Origin: Psittacicella melopsittaci
GTDB lineage: Bacteria > Pseudomonadota > Gammaproteobacteria > Enterobacterales > Psittacicellaceae
Assembly (NCBI RefSeq): GCF_003585925.1
Contig: NZ_NRJH01000031.1
Coordinates: 1-52,090, forward strand
DNA: 52,090 bases
Direction: 5' to 3'
Shown here in pieces: positions 22,901 to 31,525 of this stretch. The position numbers and the translations under genes are program-made. The notes below the pieces were generated by a model that made no database searches, was not told where the DNA came from, and was given only the letters and a program-made list of their open reading frames with translations. Within the stretch, counting starts at the first letter, position 1. Every line of letters begins with the position of its first letter.

Positions 22901-24682
22901 ATGCGTTTATATTGTGGTGCAGTGACCAAAGAATATGTAGGTCAAACTGTGACATTAAACGGTTGGATTGACCGTAATCGTAATTTTGGTGGTTTATGTT
23001 TCATCAATTTACGTGACCGTGAAGGTACAGTACAAGTATTTATTAAACCTGAAGCAGAGTTCTTTGCTAAGGTATCTAACTTACGTCCAGAATCATGCAT
23101 TCGTGTTGTAGGTGTAGTACGTGCTCGTCCTGATGATCAAGTAAACCCTAAAATGAAAACTGGGGAAATTGAAATTGAAGCAACTGAAGTACATGTTTAC
23201 TCAGAAGCAGACGTATTACCTTTAGACTACAATACTGAAGTACCTGAAGAGTTACGTCTTAAATACCGTTACCTAGATTTACGTCGTCCAGAAAACCAAC
23301 AACGCTTTTTTGTGCGTCACAAGGCTTATCAAGTAATCCGTAAATTCTTATCAGATAACGGTTTTATTGAAGTAGAAACTCCTGTATTATCAAAAGCTAC
23401 TCCAGAAGGTGCTCGTGACTACTTAGTTCCTTCACGTGTAAACAAAGGTAAATTCTACGCCTTACCTCAGTCACCACAATTATATAAACAATTATTAATG
23501 GTGTCTGGTTTTGATCGTTACTTCCAAATTGTAAAATGTTTCCGTGATGAAGACTTACGTTCAGACCGTCAACCAGAGTTTACCCAAGTAGACTTAGAAA
23601 CTACTTTCTTAACAGGCGAAGAAGTACGTGAAATCGGAGAAAACTTAATTCGTAACCTTTGGAAAGAAGTATTAAATTACGACTTACCTGCCAAGTTCCC
23701 GCATTTAACTTATGACCAAGCAATGCGTGACTATGGTTCGGATAAACCTGATTTACGTAACCCATTATTATTAAAAGACGTAAACACTGCCTTTACTCAA
23801 GTTGGTTTAGAGTTCTTAGCTAAAGCAGCTAACGACCCTAAAGCTCGTGTAATTGCAATTAAAGTTCCTCAAGCTGCTGAGCAATTTAGCCGTAAAAAAA
23901 TCGACGAGTATACTAAATATGTAAACTCATTAGGTTTAGGTGGTCTAGCTCACTTTAGCGTAGTAGATGCAGCAACAGCTCAAGTTAAAGGTTCAATTGC
24001 TAAATTTATTACTCCAGAAATTTATGCAAGCCTCAATCAAACTCTTGAGTTAGATACCAATGACCAAGTATTTATTCTTGCTGATCACAAGGATGTAGCA
24101 ACTAAGGCTGCAGGTGGTTTACGTATTCGTTTAGGTCGTGATCTAAACCTTGTTGATCTAGAAGCTTTTGCTCCATTATGGGTAATCAACTTCCCTATGT
24201 ACGAAATTGATGAAGAGTCAGGTGCGCTAATTGCTGCTCACCACCCATTTACCTCACCAATTGTGGGTACAGTTGAGTACTTAGAAAATACTCCAGTTTT
24301 AGATATTCGTGCCGATGCTTGTGATATGGTAATCAACGGTTACGAAGTATCTTCAGGTTCAGTACGTATCTATAACCAAAAACTGCAATCAAAAATCTTT
24401 GATTTAATTGGTATTGATGCCGAAGAACAACAAGATAAATTCGGTTTCTTATTAGATGCATTTAAATACGGAGCTCCGCCTCATGCAGGTTGTGCTTTTG
24501 GTTTTGACCGTATTGCTATGCTTTTAACAGGAACAGAAAATATTCGTGATGTAGTTGCCTTCCCGAAAACTAATAGTGCAACTTGTTTAATGACAAATGC
24601 TCCTTCTTATGTTGCTGACAAACAACTTGCAGAAGTAGCTATCGATGTAGTACCTGAGTACAAGGTACATCGTGATAAGTAA
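22901..24682 (+). CDS. aspS: Aspartyl-tRNA synthetase
   Basis: This 593-residue enzyme is a bacterial-type class II AspRS. It has an N-terminal OB-fold anticodon domain (about 1-105, VTLNGWIDRNRNFGGLCFINLRDREG) and motif 1 around FIEVETPVLSKATPEGARDYLVPSR. Motif 2 is FRDEDLRSDRQPEFTQVDLE, and a GAD insertion domain covers about 290-420. Motif 3 is GCAFGFDRIAMLLTG. AAGG precedes the ATG. It is followed 25 bp later by yebC, and ruvC lies further on. The aspS-yebC-ruvC order is common in gammaproteobacteria, although nudB and ruvAB are missing here. Confidence 0.97.
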   Translation: MRLYCGAVTKEYVGQTVTLNGWIDRNRNFGGLCFINLRDREGTVQVFIKPEAEFFAKVSNLRPESCIRVVGVVRARPDDQVNPKMKTGEIEIEATEVHVYSEADVLPLDYNTEVPEELRLKYRYLDLRRPENQQRFFVRHKAYQVIRKFLSDNGFIEVETPVLSKATPEGARDYLVPSRVNKGKFYALPQSPQLYKQLLMVSGFDRYFQIVKCFRDEDLRSDRQPEFTQVDLETTFLTGEEVREIGENLIRNLWKEVLNYDLPAKFPHLTYDQAMRDYGSDKPDLRNPLLLKDVNTAFTQVGLEFLAKAANDPKARVIAIKVPQAAEQFSRKKIDEYTKYVNSLGLGGLAHFSVVDAATAQVKGSIAKFITPEIYASLNQTLELDTNDQVFILADHKDVATKAAGGLRIRLGRDLNLVDLEAFAPLWVINFPMYEIDEESGALIAAHHPFTSPIVGTVEYLENTPVLDIRADACDMVINGYEVSSGSVRIYNQKLQSKIFDLIGIDAEEQQDKFGFLLDAFKYGAPPHAGCAFGFDRIAMLLTGTENIRDVVAFPKTNSATCLMTNAPSYVADKQLAEVAIDVVPEYKVHRDK

Positions 24683-24707
24683 TAAATCAATCTAAAAGAG
24701 AAATTGT

Positions 24708-25451
24708 ATGGCAGGTCATAGTAAGTGGGCTAATATTAAACACAAAAAAGCAGCCCAAGATGCTAAACGTGGTAAAATCTTTACAAAATTAATTCGTGAA
24801 ATTACAGTTGCCGCTAAACTAGGCGGTGGTGATGTATCTTCTAACCCTCGTCTGCGTACAGCAGTAGACAAGGCACTTTCGAACAACATGACACGTGATA
24901 CAATCAATCGTGCTGTTGAACGTGGTGCTGGTGGCGGTGAAGGAACCAACATGGATACTATTATCTATGAAGGTTACGGTCCAGGCGGTACAGCAATCAT
25001 GGTTGAGTGCTTAACGGATAACCGTAATCGTACAGTTTCTGAAGTACGTCACGCGTTTACGCGCTTAGGTGGTAACCTAGGTACTGATGGTTCAGTTGCT
25101 TACCTCTTTACTAAACGTGGGGTATTTACATTTGAAAACTCTTCAGAAGAAGAGGTAATGGAACCTGCTTTAGAAGCTGGTTGTGAAGATATAGTTGATT
25201 ATGGTGACGGTACAGTTGATGTTTACTGCCCATGGGAAAACTTTAACGAAGTGCGTGATGCTTTAGAAGCAGCAGGCTTAAAACCAGCAAATGCTGAAAT
25301 TGCTCAAATCCCAGCAAACAAAATTGAACTTGATGTAGAAGCAGCAACAACTTTTGTGAAATTAATTGATTCACTTGAAGATCTTGATGACGTACAAGAA
25401 GTTTTCCACAATGGGGAAATTTCAGATGAAGTAGCTGCTGCTTTAGAGTAA
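24708..25451 (+). CDS. yebC: YebC/PmpR-family protein
   Basis: The 247-residue protein starts with the family signature [28 protein letters not shown]. It also shows [38 protein letters not shown] and [22 protein letters not shown]. YebC proteins were annotated as transcription regulators; recent work links the family to easing ribosome stalling on proline stretches. The gene forms an operon with aspS and is closed by the terminator at 25465-25494. Confidence 0.96.
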   Translation: MAGHSKWANIKHKKAAQDAKRGKIFTKLIREITVAAKLGGGDVSSNPRLRTAVDKALSNNMTRDTINRAVERGAGGGEGTNMDTIIYEGYGPGGTAIMVECLTDNRNRTVSEVRHAFTRLGGNLGTDGSVAYLFTKRGVFTFENSSEEEVMEPALEAGCEDIVDYGDGTVDVYCPWENFNEVRDALEAAGLKPANAEIAQIPANKIELDVEAATTFVKLIDSLEDLDDVQEVFHNGEISDEVAAALE

Positions 25452-25464
25452 ATTAAGTTTTACT

Positions 25465-25494
25465 AAAAAAAGAAGACTCCGGTCTTCTTTTTTT
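25465..25494 (+). terminator. Intrinsic terminator of aspS-yebC
   Basis: AAGAAGAC pairs with GTCTTCTT over a short loop within TCCG, followed by a run of T residues. A-rich sequence precedes it. Confidence 0.9.
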
Positions 25495-25504
25495 ATTTAC
25501 AAAA

Positions 25505-25520
25505 TGTGATCTAGATCACA
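25505..25520 (+). promoter_or_regulatory. CRP-cAMP binding site, consensus palindrome
   Basis: TGTGATCTAGATCACA is the ideal CRP palindrome. A candidate -10 TAAAAT at 25560-25565 puts the start of transcription near 25572, so the CRP centre would be about 60 bp upstream, as in class I activation. The downstream gene is the membrane protein at 25602. A CCCC/GGGG hairpin (25536-25553) lies between. Confidence 0.85.
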
Positions 25521-25601
25521 TAATGAGTAAATAAGCCCCAAATTACGGGGCTTTTAGCGTAAAATAAGAGGGAAAAAAACGAACTCTTTCTTGGGATTGT
25601 C

Positions 25602-26258
25602 ATGCACTTTGCACGTAATATTTTTGCCGTTTCGAGCTTAAACTACTTTAAGCTCTTTAAAGGCATGTTATTTGTTTTATTTATCACCGCACTTACCCTT
25701 TTACTCTCTTGGGTCTTAGACCCTTATGTTACTAGTTTAGGTAAAAAAATCGAGCTTGTTGGTTTTTGGCAAGTAGTAACCTGGGGAAGCTTGCTGCATT
25801 TAAGTTTTTATTTGAGTCCTTTGCTTTTGTTTTTAGTTTTAACGAGTCTTTTTGCGGCTCTTAAACGAGGTAGAGGCAGAGTCAAGCTCTTGGTTTTTTC
25901 TCTTCTTGCTTTTGCGGTAAGTTTTACTTGGAGTTGCTATCTCATGGATGCCGAGCAGGTTTTTTTGACTAGCGTTTATGAGACATTAGGCTTGGGTTAT
26001 CTTTTTGTTCTTTGTATGTATTTACAAAAATTCTATCTTCCTTGTCGTTCGCGTTCTTTAGCTTGGGGGAGAAATTTTCTTCTTACTTTAGCAATTTTTC
26101 TTAGCTCGCTAGTAATGTTTTATCATAGCCAAAGCCAAGAGCTTTTAACTTGGCAAGGGGCTTCTTATTTTGTGATTGCAAGTTTAACCTATGCTTGCTT
26201 CCAAACTTTAATTAATGTTTTTCTTCCTCGTATGCGTCGGCGTTTAGGAAGCTACTAA
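25602..26258 (+). CDS. Unknown multi-pass membrane protein, probably CRP-regulated
   Basis: I do not recognise this 218-residue protein. It has about six hydrophobic segments (around residues 20-42, 58-88, 93-112, 125-143, 155-175 and 185-205) and basic loops, and ends in PRMRRRLGSY. There is no catalytic motif. A perfect CRP site lies 82 bp ahead of its start with a well-placed -10, so it is likely induced when cAMP is high. The terminator at 26257-26285 closes it. In E. coli this slot between yebC and ruvC is empty or holds other small genes. It is not similar to the membrane protein at 27213. Confidence 0.7.
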   Translation: MHFARNIFAVSSLNYFKLFKGMLFVLFITALTLLLSWVLDPYVTSLGKKIELVGFWQVVTWGSLLHLSFYLSPLLLFLVLTSLFAALKRGRGRVKLLVFSLLAFAVSFTWSCYLMDAEQVFLTSVYETLGLGYLFVLCMYLQKFYLPCRSRSLAWGRNFLLTLAIFLSSLVMFYHSQSQELLTWQGASYFVIASLTYACFQTLINVFLPRMRRRLGSY

Positions 26259-26287
26259 GGCAAAGAAATTTCTTTGCCTTTGTTTTA
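26257..26287 (+). terminator. Intrinsic terminator
   Basis: AAGGCAAAGAAA and TTTCTTTGCCTT form a perfect 24-bp palindrome followed by TGTTTT, immediately after the stop of the membrane-protein gene. Confidence 0.85.
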
Positions 26288-26316
26288 TAATAGAGAGCAA
26301 AAAACGAGAGAATTCC

Positions 26317-27069
26317 ATGACCATTATTTTAGGCCTAGACCCAGGTTCCATTAATACGGGCTATGGCATAATTGAAAAAAAGGGTTCTAAGTTAACCTAT
26401 TTAACCTCAGGGGTAATCAGTGTTAAGGGAAGCGAAATTAATAGTCGCTTACCCATTATTTTTGCTCAGTTACAAGAGGTAATTGCCCAATATAATCCAG
26501 ATCACATGGTGGTTGAGCAAGTATTTATTGCCCAAAACCCCCAGTCGGCAATTAAACTCGGCATGGCACGAGGAATTGCAATTTTAGCTGGGAGTCTAGG
26601 CGGAGCAACCATTTTTGAGTTATCGGCTCGACAAGCGAAAAAATTTGTTACGGGCATAGGTAGTGCCAAAAAAGAGCAAGTAAATCGCATGGTTTGTCGT
26701 TTACTTAATCTCAGCGTTAAACCTAAACTTGATGCTTCCGATGCTCTAGCTCTGGCTATATCTCATGCTCATACTTTAAATAGCCGATTGCTAATCCAAA
26801 AACAACAAACTCAACTCGGGCTCTTTGATCAGCGTACCCAACAAGGCTTGCTCAATAACTCGCTTAATTTAGAAGCTATTGCCCAGCAACAAGGCAATTT
26901 AACCCAAGCAAGTGATCCTAACTTAGAAGGTATAGACACCAAGCAAGCCCAATTTAGTAATATAAAAATTAACTCGGGACGCTTTAGTGTTAAATCTGGT
27001 AAGGCAACTAACCGCACTAAGCTCGAAGAAAAAATTAAACAACTGCTCAAAGAGAAAAAAGGGAGCTGA
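26317..27069 (+). CDS. ruvC: Holliday junction resolvase RuvC with long C-terminal tail
   Basis: RuvC cuts Holliday junctions as a dimer in the RuvABC complex. The four acidic catalytic residues are present: D8 (GLDPGS), E67 (VVEQVF), D139 and D142 (LDASDALALA). The core matches the E. coli protein (173 residues), with HAHTLNSRL at its end near residue 158. About 92 further residues follow, polar and rich in Gln/Asn (160-215), ending in a basic helix-like KLEEKIKQLLKEKKGS. The tail is not part of the known fold. ruvA and ruvB do not follow. Confidence 0.94.
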   Translation: MTIILGLDPGSINTGYGIIEKKGSKLTYLTSGVISVKGSEINSRLPIIFAQLQEVIAQYNPDHMVVEQVFIAQNPQSAIKLGMARGIAILAGSLGGATIFELSARQAKKFVTGIGSAKKEQVNRMVCRLLNLSVKPKLDASDALALAISHAHTLNSRLLIQKQQTQLGLFDQRTQQGLLNNSLNLEAIAQQQGNLTQASDPNLEGIDTKQAQFSNIKINSGRFSVKSGKATNRTKLEEKIKQLLKEKKGS

Positions 27070-27212
27070 TTCCCACAAACTTAGTGCAACTATTATGGCT
27101 CTAAGCCCTTGATTTTTAGTTGAACTCGGGTAAAATTGGTTTTCTTTTGAGCAAGCTTGGGCTTAATTTGCTATACTAAGCCCGCAATAACAAACAACAT
27201 TATCTATATTTT

Positions 27213-27926
27213 ATGCAAACGAACACAAAACCATTTTTTCGTACTTCAGCCCTGCTCTTTGTGGTTGCAGTAGTTAGTTTGATCCTTTGGTCAAATTCTT
27301 TTCAAAGTTTTTCAGGACAAAGTTGGAATCTTTTCTTTGTCGCAGTCGCTAATGTAGAATATTCTACTCTCTGGCGTGTAGTTTTTCTGGGCGTAATGTT
27401 AGGATTTATTCCTCTGGCTATAAGTGTTTGTGCTCTATATTTTCGTCGCAAAACCTTAAAACCTCGCTTTTTCTTTGCCTTAATTAACTTAATTTTGTTA
27501 GCTTTAACAGGTTGGTTAATCTTTACTTTAACGCAAAGTTCAGATGCAGTTTTTGCAGGGCAAGGCGAGTTAAAGCAATACTTTTACTCGGGGTATGCTT
27601 TAGTTTCGTTGTTAGGTTTTGCTTGGACAGCTTTTTATTTAGCCCCTCTTTATAGTCAAACAAGTATTACGGGTAAACCTTTACTTAAATATATAGGCAT
27701 AGGGATTTTAGGTTCGGCAGCTAGTGTTGCCCTAGCTCTGGGCGTTCTGCAAGAGTTAAATCTTTCCCTATATAATGCTCCAGGATTACGTTACACAGTT
27801 TCACTTTATGGTTATGCCGGAGCTATGGCAGGAGTAATTTACTTCTTAATTGCCTTAGCTTTAATTAAATTTATGCAAGCTTCTACTGCCTATGAGGAAA
27901 AAGTAGAGCAAGGGTTAATCAAATAA
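27213..27926 (+). CDS. Unknown six-helix membrane protein
   Basis: The 237-residue product has about six hydrophobic helices (around 12-30, 55-77, 85-107, 125-150, 158-182 and 197-222). It has no signature I can name. The spacing of helices and the YFYSGYALVSLLGFAWTAFY segment are compatible with several DUF families. It starts with ATG at 27213 without a clear ribosome binding site. A strong terminator follows at 27938-27970. It has no obvious functional link to ruvC or tehB. Confidence 0.65.
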   Translation: MQTNTKPFFRTSALLFVVAVVSLILWSNSFQSFSGQSWNLFFVAVANVEYSTLWRVVFLGVMLGFIPLAISVCALYFRRKTLKPRFFFALINLILLALTGWLIFTLTQSSDAVFAGQGELKQYFYSGYALVSLLGFAWTAFYLAPLYSQTSITGKPLLKYIGIGILGSAASVALALGVLQELNLSLYNAPGLRYTVSLYGYAGAMAGVIYFLIALALIKFMQASTAYEEKVEQGLIK

Positions 27927-27937
27927 TCATGAATTTT

Positions 27938-27970
27938 ATGCCAGAGGATAAAACCTCTGGCTCTTTTTTT
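27938..27970 (+). terminator. Intrinsic terminator
   Basis: GCCAGAGG (27940-27947) and CCTCTGGC (27954-27961) form an 8-bp stem followed by TCTTTTTTT. Confidence 0.93.
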
Positions 27971-28053
27971 ACGAGCAATTTGCTCGCATTAAAAGCAGAG
28001 CTTTTGCTTTTTGAGAAAATATAATTTTTTGCTTAATTACTTCCGGAGGAAAT

Positions 28054-28923
28054 ATGTCAATTCCAGACAATCTATTAGTTTATAAACAAATGCCTGTATG
28101 GAACGCCCAAACTTTACCGGCGATGTTCCAAGAACAGCACAACACCAAAGAAGATACTTATGCTCGTTTAACGGTACTTAAGGGGAAATTAAGATTTTAC
28201 TTTTTAGATGAGCAAGGTAACGAACTATCACAAGTTGATTTAACGCCAGAAAATACCCCACAAATTATTGAACCCCAAGTGTGGCACAAGGTTCAAGCTC
28301 TAACTGATGACCTCGAATGCCAGTTAGCTTTTATGTGTACGCCACAAATGTACTCAGCAAAAAAATATAACCTGAGCCCTGCTCACTCTGAAGTAGTTAA
28401 AGCTTTAGAGGTAGTAAAACCAGGTAAGGCATTAGATTTAGGTTGTGGTGGGGGAAGAAACTCGCTCTATTTAGCTTTAAATGGTTTTACGGTTGAGAGT
28501 TTAGATCGCAATCTTGAATCTCTTAACTTTGTGCAAAATATTGCTAGCAAAGAGCAATTACCGATTAGTGCACGTGAGTATGATATTAATAGCGCTAGTC
28601 TCACAGATAACTATGACTTTATCGTATCTACAGTAGTATTAATGTTCTGTCAGGCAGAGGCTATTGAAAAGATTATTGCTAATATGCAAGAGCATACTAA
28701 CCCAGGCGGCTATAACCTGATTGTTGCAGCCATGTCAACGCCAGAGTACCCTTGCTCTATGCCTTTCCCATTTACTTTTGCGAGCAATCAGCTAAAAGAC
28801 TTATATCAAGGTTGGGAGTTTGTTGAGTATAATGAAAACCTTGGGCATTTACATAAAACTGATGCCTTTGGTAATCGCATTCAATTACAATTTGCTACTA
28901 TGTTAGCTCGCAAACCACAATAA
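28054..28923 (+). CDS. tehB: TehB methyltransferase with N-terminal DUF1971 domain
   Basis: TehB is a SAM-dependent methyltransferase linked to resistance to tellurite and, in Haemophilus, oxidants. An N-terminal DUF1971 beta domain (about 1-95, containing YKQMPVWNAQTLPAMFQEQHNTKEDTYARLTVL and EPQVWHKVQA) precedes the methyltransferase core. The SAM motif LDLGCGGGRNSLYLA begins at residue 127, and NPGGYNLIVAAM is near 225. This two-domain form, 289 residues long, is the Haemophilus-type TehB rather than the short E. coli one. GGAGGAAAT lies directly before the ATG, one of the best ribosome binding sites in the window. No tehA is adjacent. Confidence 0.93.
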   Translation: MSIPDNLLVYKQMPVWNAQTLPAMFQEQHNTKEDTYARLTVLKGKLRFYFLDEQGNELSQVDLTPENTPQIIEPQVWHKVQALTDDLECQLAFMCTPQMYSAKKYNLSPAHSEVVKALEVVKPGKALDLGCGGGRNSLYLALNGFTVESLDRNLESLNFVQNIASKEQLPISAREYDINSASLTDNYDFIVSTVVLMFCQAEAIEKIIANMQEHTNPGGYNLIVAAMSTPEYPCSMPFPFTFASNQLKDLYQGWEFVEYNENLGHLHKTDAFGNRIQLQFATMLARKPQ

Positions 28924-28977
28924 TGGGTTAAGTTGATCACTAGTAATTAGTCATACCCTAATTAAAAAAATTAACCA

Positions 28978-29018
28978 TAAAAAAGTCCTCAGGCATGTGC
29001 CTGGGGACTCAATTTTTT
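28978..29018. terminator. Bidirectional terminator between tehB and gntK
   Basis: AGTCCTCAGGCA (28984-28995) and TGCCTGGGGACT (28998-29009) pair with one mismatch and a 2-base loop. T-runs follow on both strands. Confidence 0.88.
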
Positions 29019-29035
29019 TATACCTAAGAGAAAAT

Positions 29036-29102
29036 AAAAATATACAAGTCTTAAACTAAAAATATACAAGTCTTAAACTAAAAATATCCAAGACTTTAAG
29101 CT
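29036..29102. repeat. 22-bp tandem repeat, three copies
   Basis: Units at 29036-29057 and 29058-29079 are identical (AAAAATATACAAG, then TCTTAAACT). The third (29080-29102) has a few changes. It lies between the bidirectional terminator and the end of gntK. Confidence 0.9.
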
Positions 29103-29118
29103 AAAAAGACACTCGTTT

Positions 29119-29682
29119 TTAAAGGGGAGCGTTAGGGCTAGAGCTAGAGCAACTCTCTTGAGGCTCTGCATTTATCCAGCCTTGGAGAATTTGACAGCAT
29201 GCTTGCACTACTTCAGGAAGAGATTTATCTACTTCAACTTGAACTACATCAGTTTCATTAACTGGCATTTCTAAAGTAGCAAACTGACTTTGCAGCATAT
29301 TTGCTTTCATAAAGTGCCCAGATCTTTGTTTTAGGCGTTCAAGAATAAGATCATAATCTCCGTGTAAGTGAATAAATTTTACCCGTGGATTACCTTCGCG
29401 AATAAAGTCACGGTATTGTTGTTTTAGTGCCGAACAAACAATAATGCCACTTTCGTGTTTATTATCTAAAGAAAAAACTGCATCACGAATACGTTCGAGC
29501 CATGGTGCCCTGTCTAGATCATTGAGCGGACGCCCTGAGCTCATTTTTATAATATTTGCTCGCGGATGTAAATCATCCCCGTCAATAAATTTTATCCCGA
29601 GATTATCTGCTACAGCTTTACCAACTGAGCTTTTACCAGTGCTCGATACTCCCATAAGGATTACTACTTGGTTTTGTGCCAT
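29119..29682 (-). CDS. gntK: Gluconokinase
   Basis: The enzyme phosphorylates gluconate to 6-phosphogluconate for the pentose phosphate or Entner-Doudoroff pathway. The Walker A motif GVSSTGKS is at residues 11-18. DGDDLHP.ANIIKMSSGRPLNDLDRAPWL, VCSALKQQYRDFIR and FIHLHGDYDLILERLKQRSGHFMK are typical of the GntK/IdnK family. The 187 residues include a short Ser-rich tail. CGGAA precedes the ATG. It is divergent from the gluconate permease, with a CRP site between them, so the two are probably induced together. Confidence 0.94.
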   Translation of the reverse strand: MAQNQVVILMGVSSTGKSSVGKAVADNLGIKFIDGDDLHPRANIIKMSSGRPLNDLDRAPWLERIRDAVFSLDNKHESGIIVCSALKQQYRDFIREGNPRVKFIHLHGDYDLILERLKQRSGHFMKANMLQSQFATLEMPVNETDVVQVEVDKSLPEVVQACCQILQGWINAEPQESCSSSSPNAPL

Positions 29683-29989
29683 ATTTCCGTCTCTTTGTGC
29701 TTAATTTGAGAAAATTTGTAAAAAATCGTAAAAGCAAATTAAGCGATAACTATTTATAAAAAGGGTTAAAAATCCCTAAAATTGTTCTTTTTTCTTTTTT
29801 AATTATATACCCGAGAAAAAAATTAAGGCAAGCAAAAAAGAAAGTTTTTTTCATTTATGTGATCTAGATCACATAAATGAGATTTTTATTTTACAAGGGC
29901 TCGACAAAGGAGCAAAATATAAAAAGAAACTTTTATAAATTCTAAAAGAAAATTTCTTATCAATCTTATCTTCGCTTTAAGGAATTAGT
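29683..29989. other. Divergent gntK/gntP control region
   Basis: No gene is seen in these 307 bp. The consensus CRP palindrome at 29858-29873 is the main feature. A candidate -10 for gntP (TATAAA) lies at 29918-29923, about 60 bp past the CRP centre. I cannot identify a GntR operator by eye. Confidence 0.6.
29852..29879. promoter_or_regulatory. CRP-cAMP binding site in a 28-bp perfect palindrome
   Basis: The core TGTGATCTAGATCACA (29858-29873) is flanked symmetrically by CATTTA and TAAATG, so all 28 bases are palindromic. It lies between gntK and gntP and could act on both. Confidence 0.9.
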
Positions 29990-31336
29990 ATGTTAATTGC
30001 TATTATGGTGGTGGCAATTTTAGTTTTACTTCTTCTGATTATTAAACTAAAAGTGCACCCGTTTGTGGCGCTAACTATAGTTAGCCTTTTTACAGCTTTA
30101 GCTGCGGGAATTAGTATCGATCAAATTATCCCAACTTTACTTAGTGGCTTTGGTTCGACCTTAGCTTCGGTAGCTCTGCTTGTAGGTTTAGGGGCAATGA
30201 TAGGTCGTTTACTTGAAGTATCGGGCGGGGCACGTGTACTTTCGGATACACTAGTAGAAACCTTTGGAGAAAAACGAGCAGGCTTTGCTATAGGTATAGC
30301 TTCGTTACTTTTTGGTTTCCCAATCTTCTTTGATGCTGGGGTTGTGGTAATGCTACCAATTATTTTCAGCCTCGCAAAACGTCTTGGCGGCTCAGTGCTC
30401 TACTATGTTTTCCCTTCGGTAGGGGCATTTGCGGTAATGCACGCCTTTTTACCACCGCATCCAGGTCCAGTGGTGTCGGCTGATTTACTGGGAGCTAACA
30501 TAGGTTTATTAGTACTAGTTGGTTTAGTATGTGCCATTCCAACCTGGTATATAGCTTCATATCTCTATAGTTTATGGATAGGGAAAAGAGTATATGTTCC
30601 TTTACCACAAGCATTTTTAAATGCTGTGCTTGGGCAAGAACAAGAAAATATTACTCCACCATCTTTTGCCCGCGTAATTTTTATTTTAGTTTTACCTATT
30701 TTATTAATTATGCTGGAGACGGTTTGTAATACTTTACTGGTAGCTAAAGTAATTGAACCTTCAACTTTTGTTGATACCTTACGTTTAATTGGTAAAACGC
30801 CAATAGCTTTATTAATTACGCTAATTGTTGCTTTAGTTCTCCTTAAACAACACCGTACTTTATCTGAACTTGAATCTATTTGTGAAAAAGCTCTAGGTCC
30901 AATTTGTTCGGTAGTAATTGTAACTGGTGCTGGTGGTATGTTCGGGGGCGTATTAAGAGCTTCGGGAATAGGGCAAGAACTAGCAAATATTTTTGCTCAT
31001 ACTGGTTTACCTATTATTGTGGCAGCCTTTGTTATTGCAACGGTAATTAGGGTAGCCCAAGGTTCGGCAACGGTTGCCTTAACAACAGCGGCTGCTTTAA
31101 TCGCTCCAACCGTACAAGCGGCTACGGGTTTAAGTGAATTAGATCTATGCTTTATTGTAATTGCCATAGCTTCAGGAGCAACTGTACTTTCGCATGTAAA
31201 TGATTCAGGTTTCTGGCTCATGAGTCGTTTTTTAGAGATAGATACCAAGACTACACTAAAAACTTGGACAGTGTTAGAAACTCTAATTGGCGGCGTAGGT
31301 TTTATTGTTGCATGTATAGGTTACGTGCTCTTCTAA
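29990..31336 (+). CDS. gntP: Gluconate:H+ symporter, GntP family
   Basis: The 448-residue inner-membrane protein has about 12 to 14 helices. Family blocks include KVHPFVALTIVSLFTALAAGI, SGFGSTLASVALLVGLGAMIGRLLEVSGGA, FFDAGVVVMLPIIFSLAK, FLPPHPGPVVSADLLGANIG, GAGGMFGGVLRASGIG and RVAQGSATVALTTAAALIAP. It imports gluconate with protons and is paired with the divergent gluconokinase. AAGGA precedes the ATG. Other GntP members carry related sugar acids, so the substrate rests partly on the gntK neighbour. Confidence 0.92.
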   Translation: MLIAIMVVAILVLLLLIIKLKVHPFVALTIVSLFTALAAGISIDQIIPTLLSGFGSTLASVALLVGLGAMIGRLLEVSGGARVLSDTLVETFGEKRAGFAIGIASLLFGFPIFFDAGVVVMLPIIFSLAKRLGGSVLYYVFPSVGAFAVMHAFLPPHPGPVVSADLLGANIGLLVLVGLVCAIPTWYIASYLYSLWIGKRVYVPLPQAFLNAVLGQEQENITPPSFARVIFILVLPILLIMLETVCNTLLVAKVIEPSTFVDTLRLIGKTPIALLITLIVALVLLKQHRTLSELESICEKALGPICSVVIVTGAGGMFGGVLRASGIGQELANIFAHTGLPIIVAAFVIATVIRVAQGSATVALTTAAALIAPTVQAATGLSELDLCFIVIAIASGATVLSHVNDSGFWLMSRFLEIDTKTTLKTWTVLETLIGGVGFIVACIGYVLF

Positions 31337-31340
31337 AAAT

Positions 31341-31378
31341 AAAAAAAGAGAGGCTCACCGAGCTTCTCTTTTTTTTGC
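31341..31378 (+). terminator. Intrinsic terminator of gntP
   Basis: AGAGAGGCTC pairs with GAGCTTCTCT with one mismatch over a 3-base loop, followed by a T-run. Confidence 0.9.
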
Positions 31379-31481
31379 CAAAAAAAGTCCCGTAAACAAA
31401 CTTTATGGGATATTTACAAGAATAAATTATTTTTGTTTTTGGAATAGAAAAAATGAGCAATTTCTTTGAAATTTAAGGCAT

Positions 31482-31516
31482 AAAAAAAGAGAAGCCAGAT
31501 GACTTCTCTTTTTTGT
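31482..31516 (-). terminator. Intrinsic terminator of the fru operon
   Basis: AAAAGAGAAG (31486-31495) and CTTCTCTTTT (31503-31512) form the stem. An A-run on the + strand gives U residues on the minus strand after the hairpin. Confidence 0.85.
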
Positions 31517-31525
31517 TTGTTGATA

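Noticed and set aside
25533..25556. CCCC/GGGG hairpin as a terminator that would stop transcription before the gene at 25602
   Set aside because: Its T-run is only four bases, and the likely start site lies downstream of it, so it is not counted as a functional terminator of that gene.
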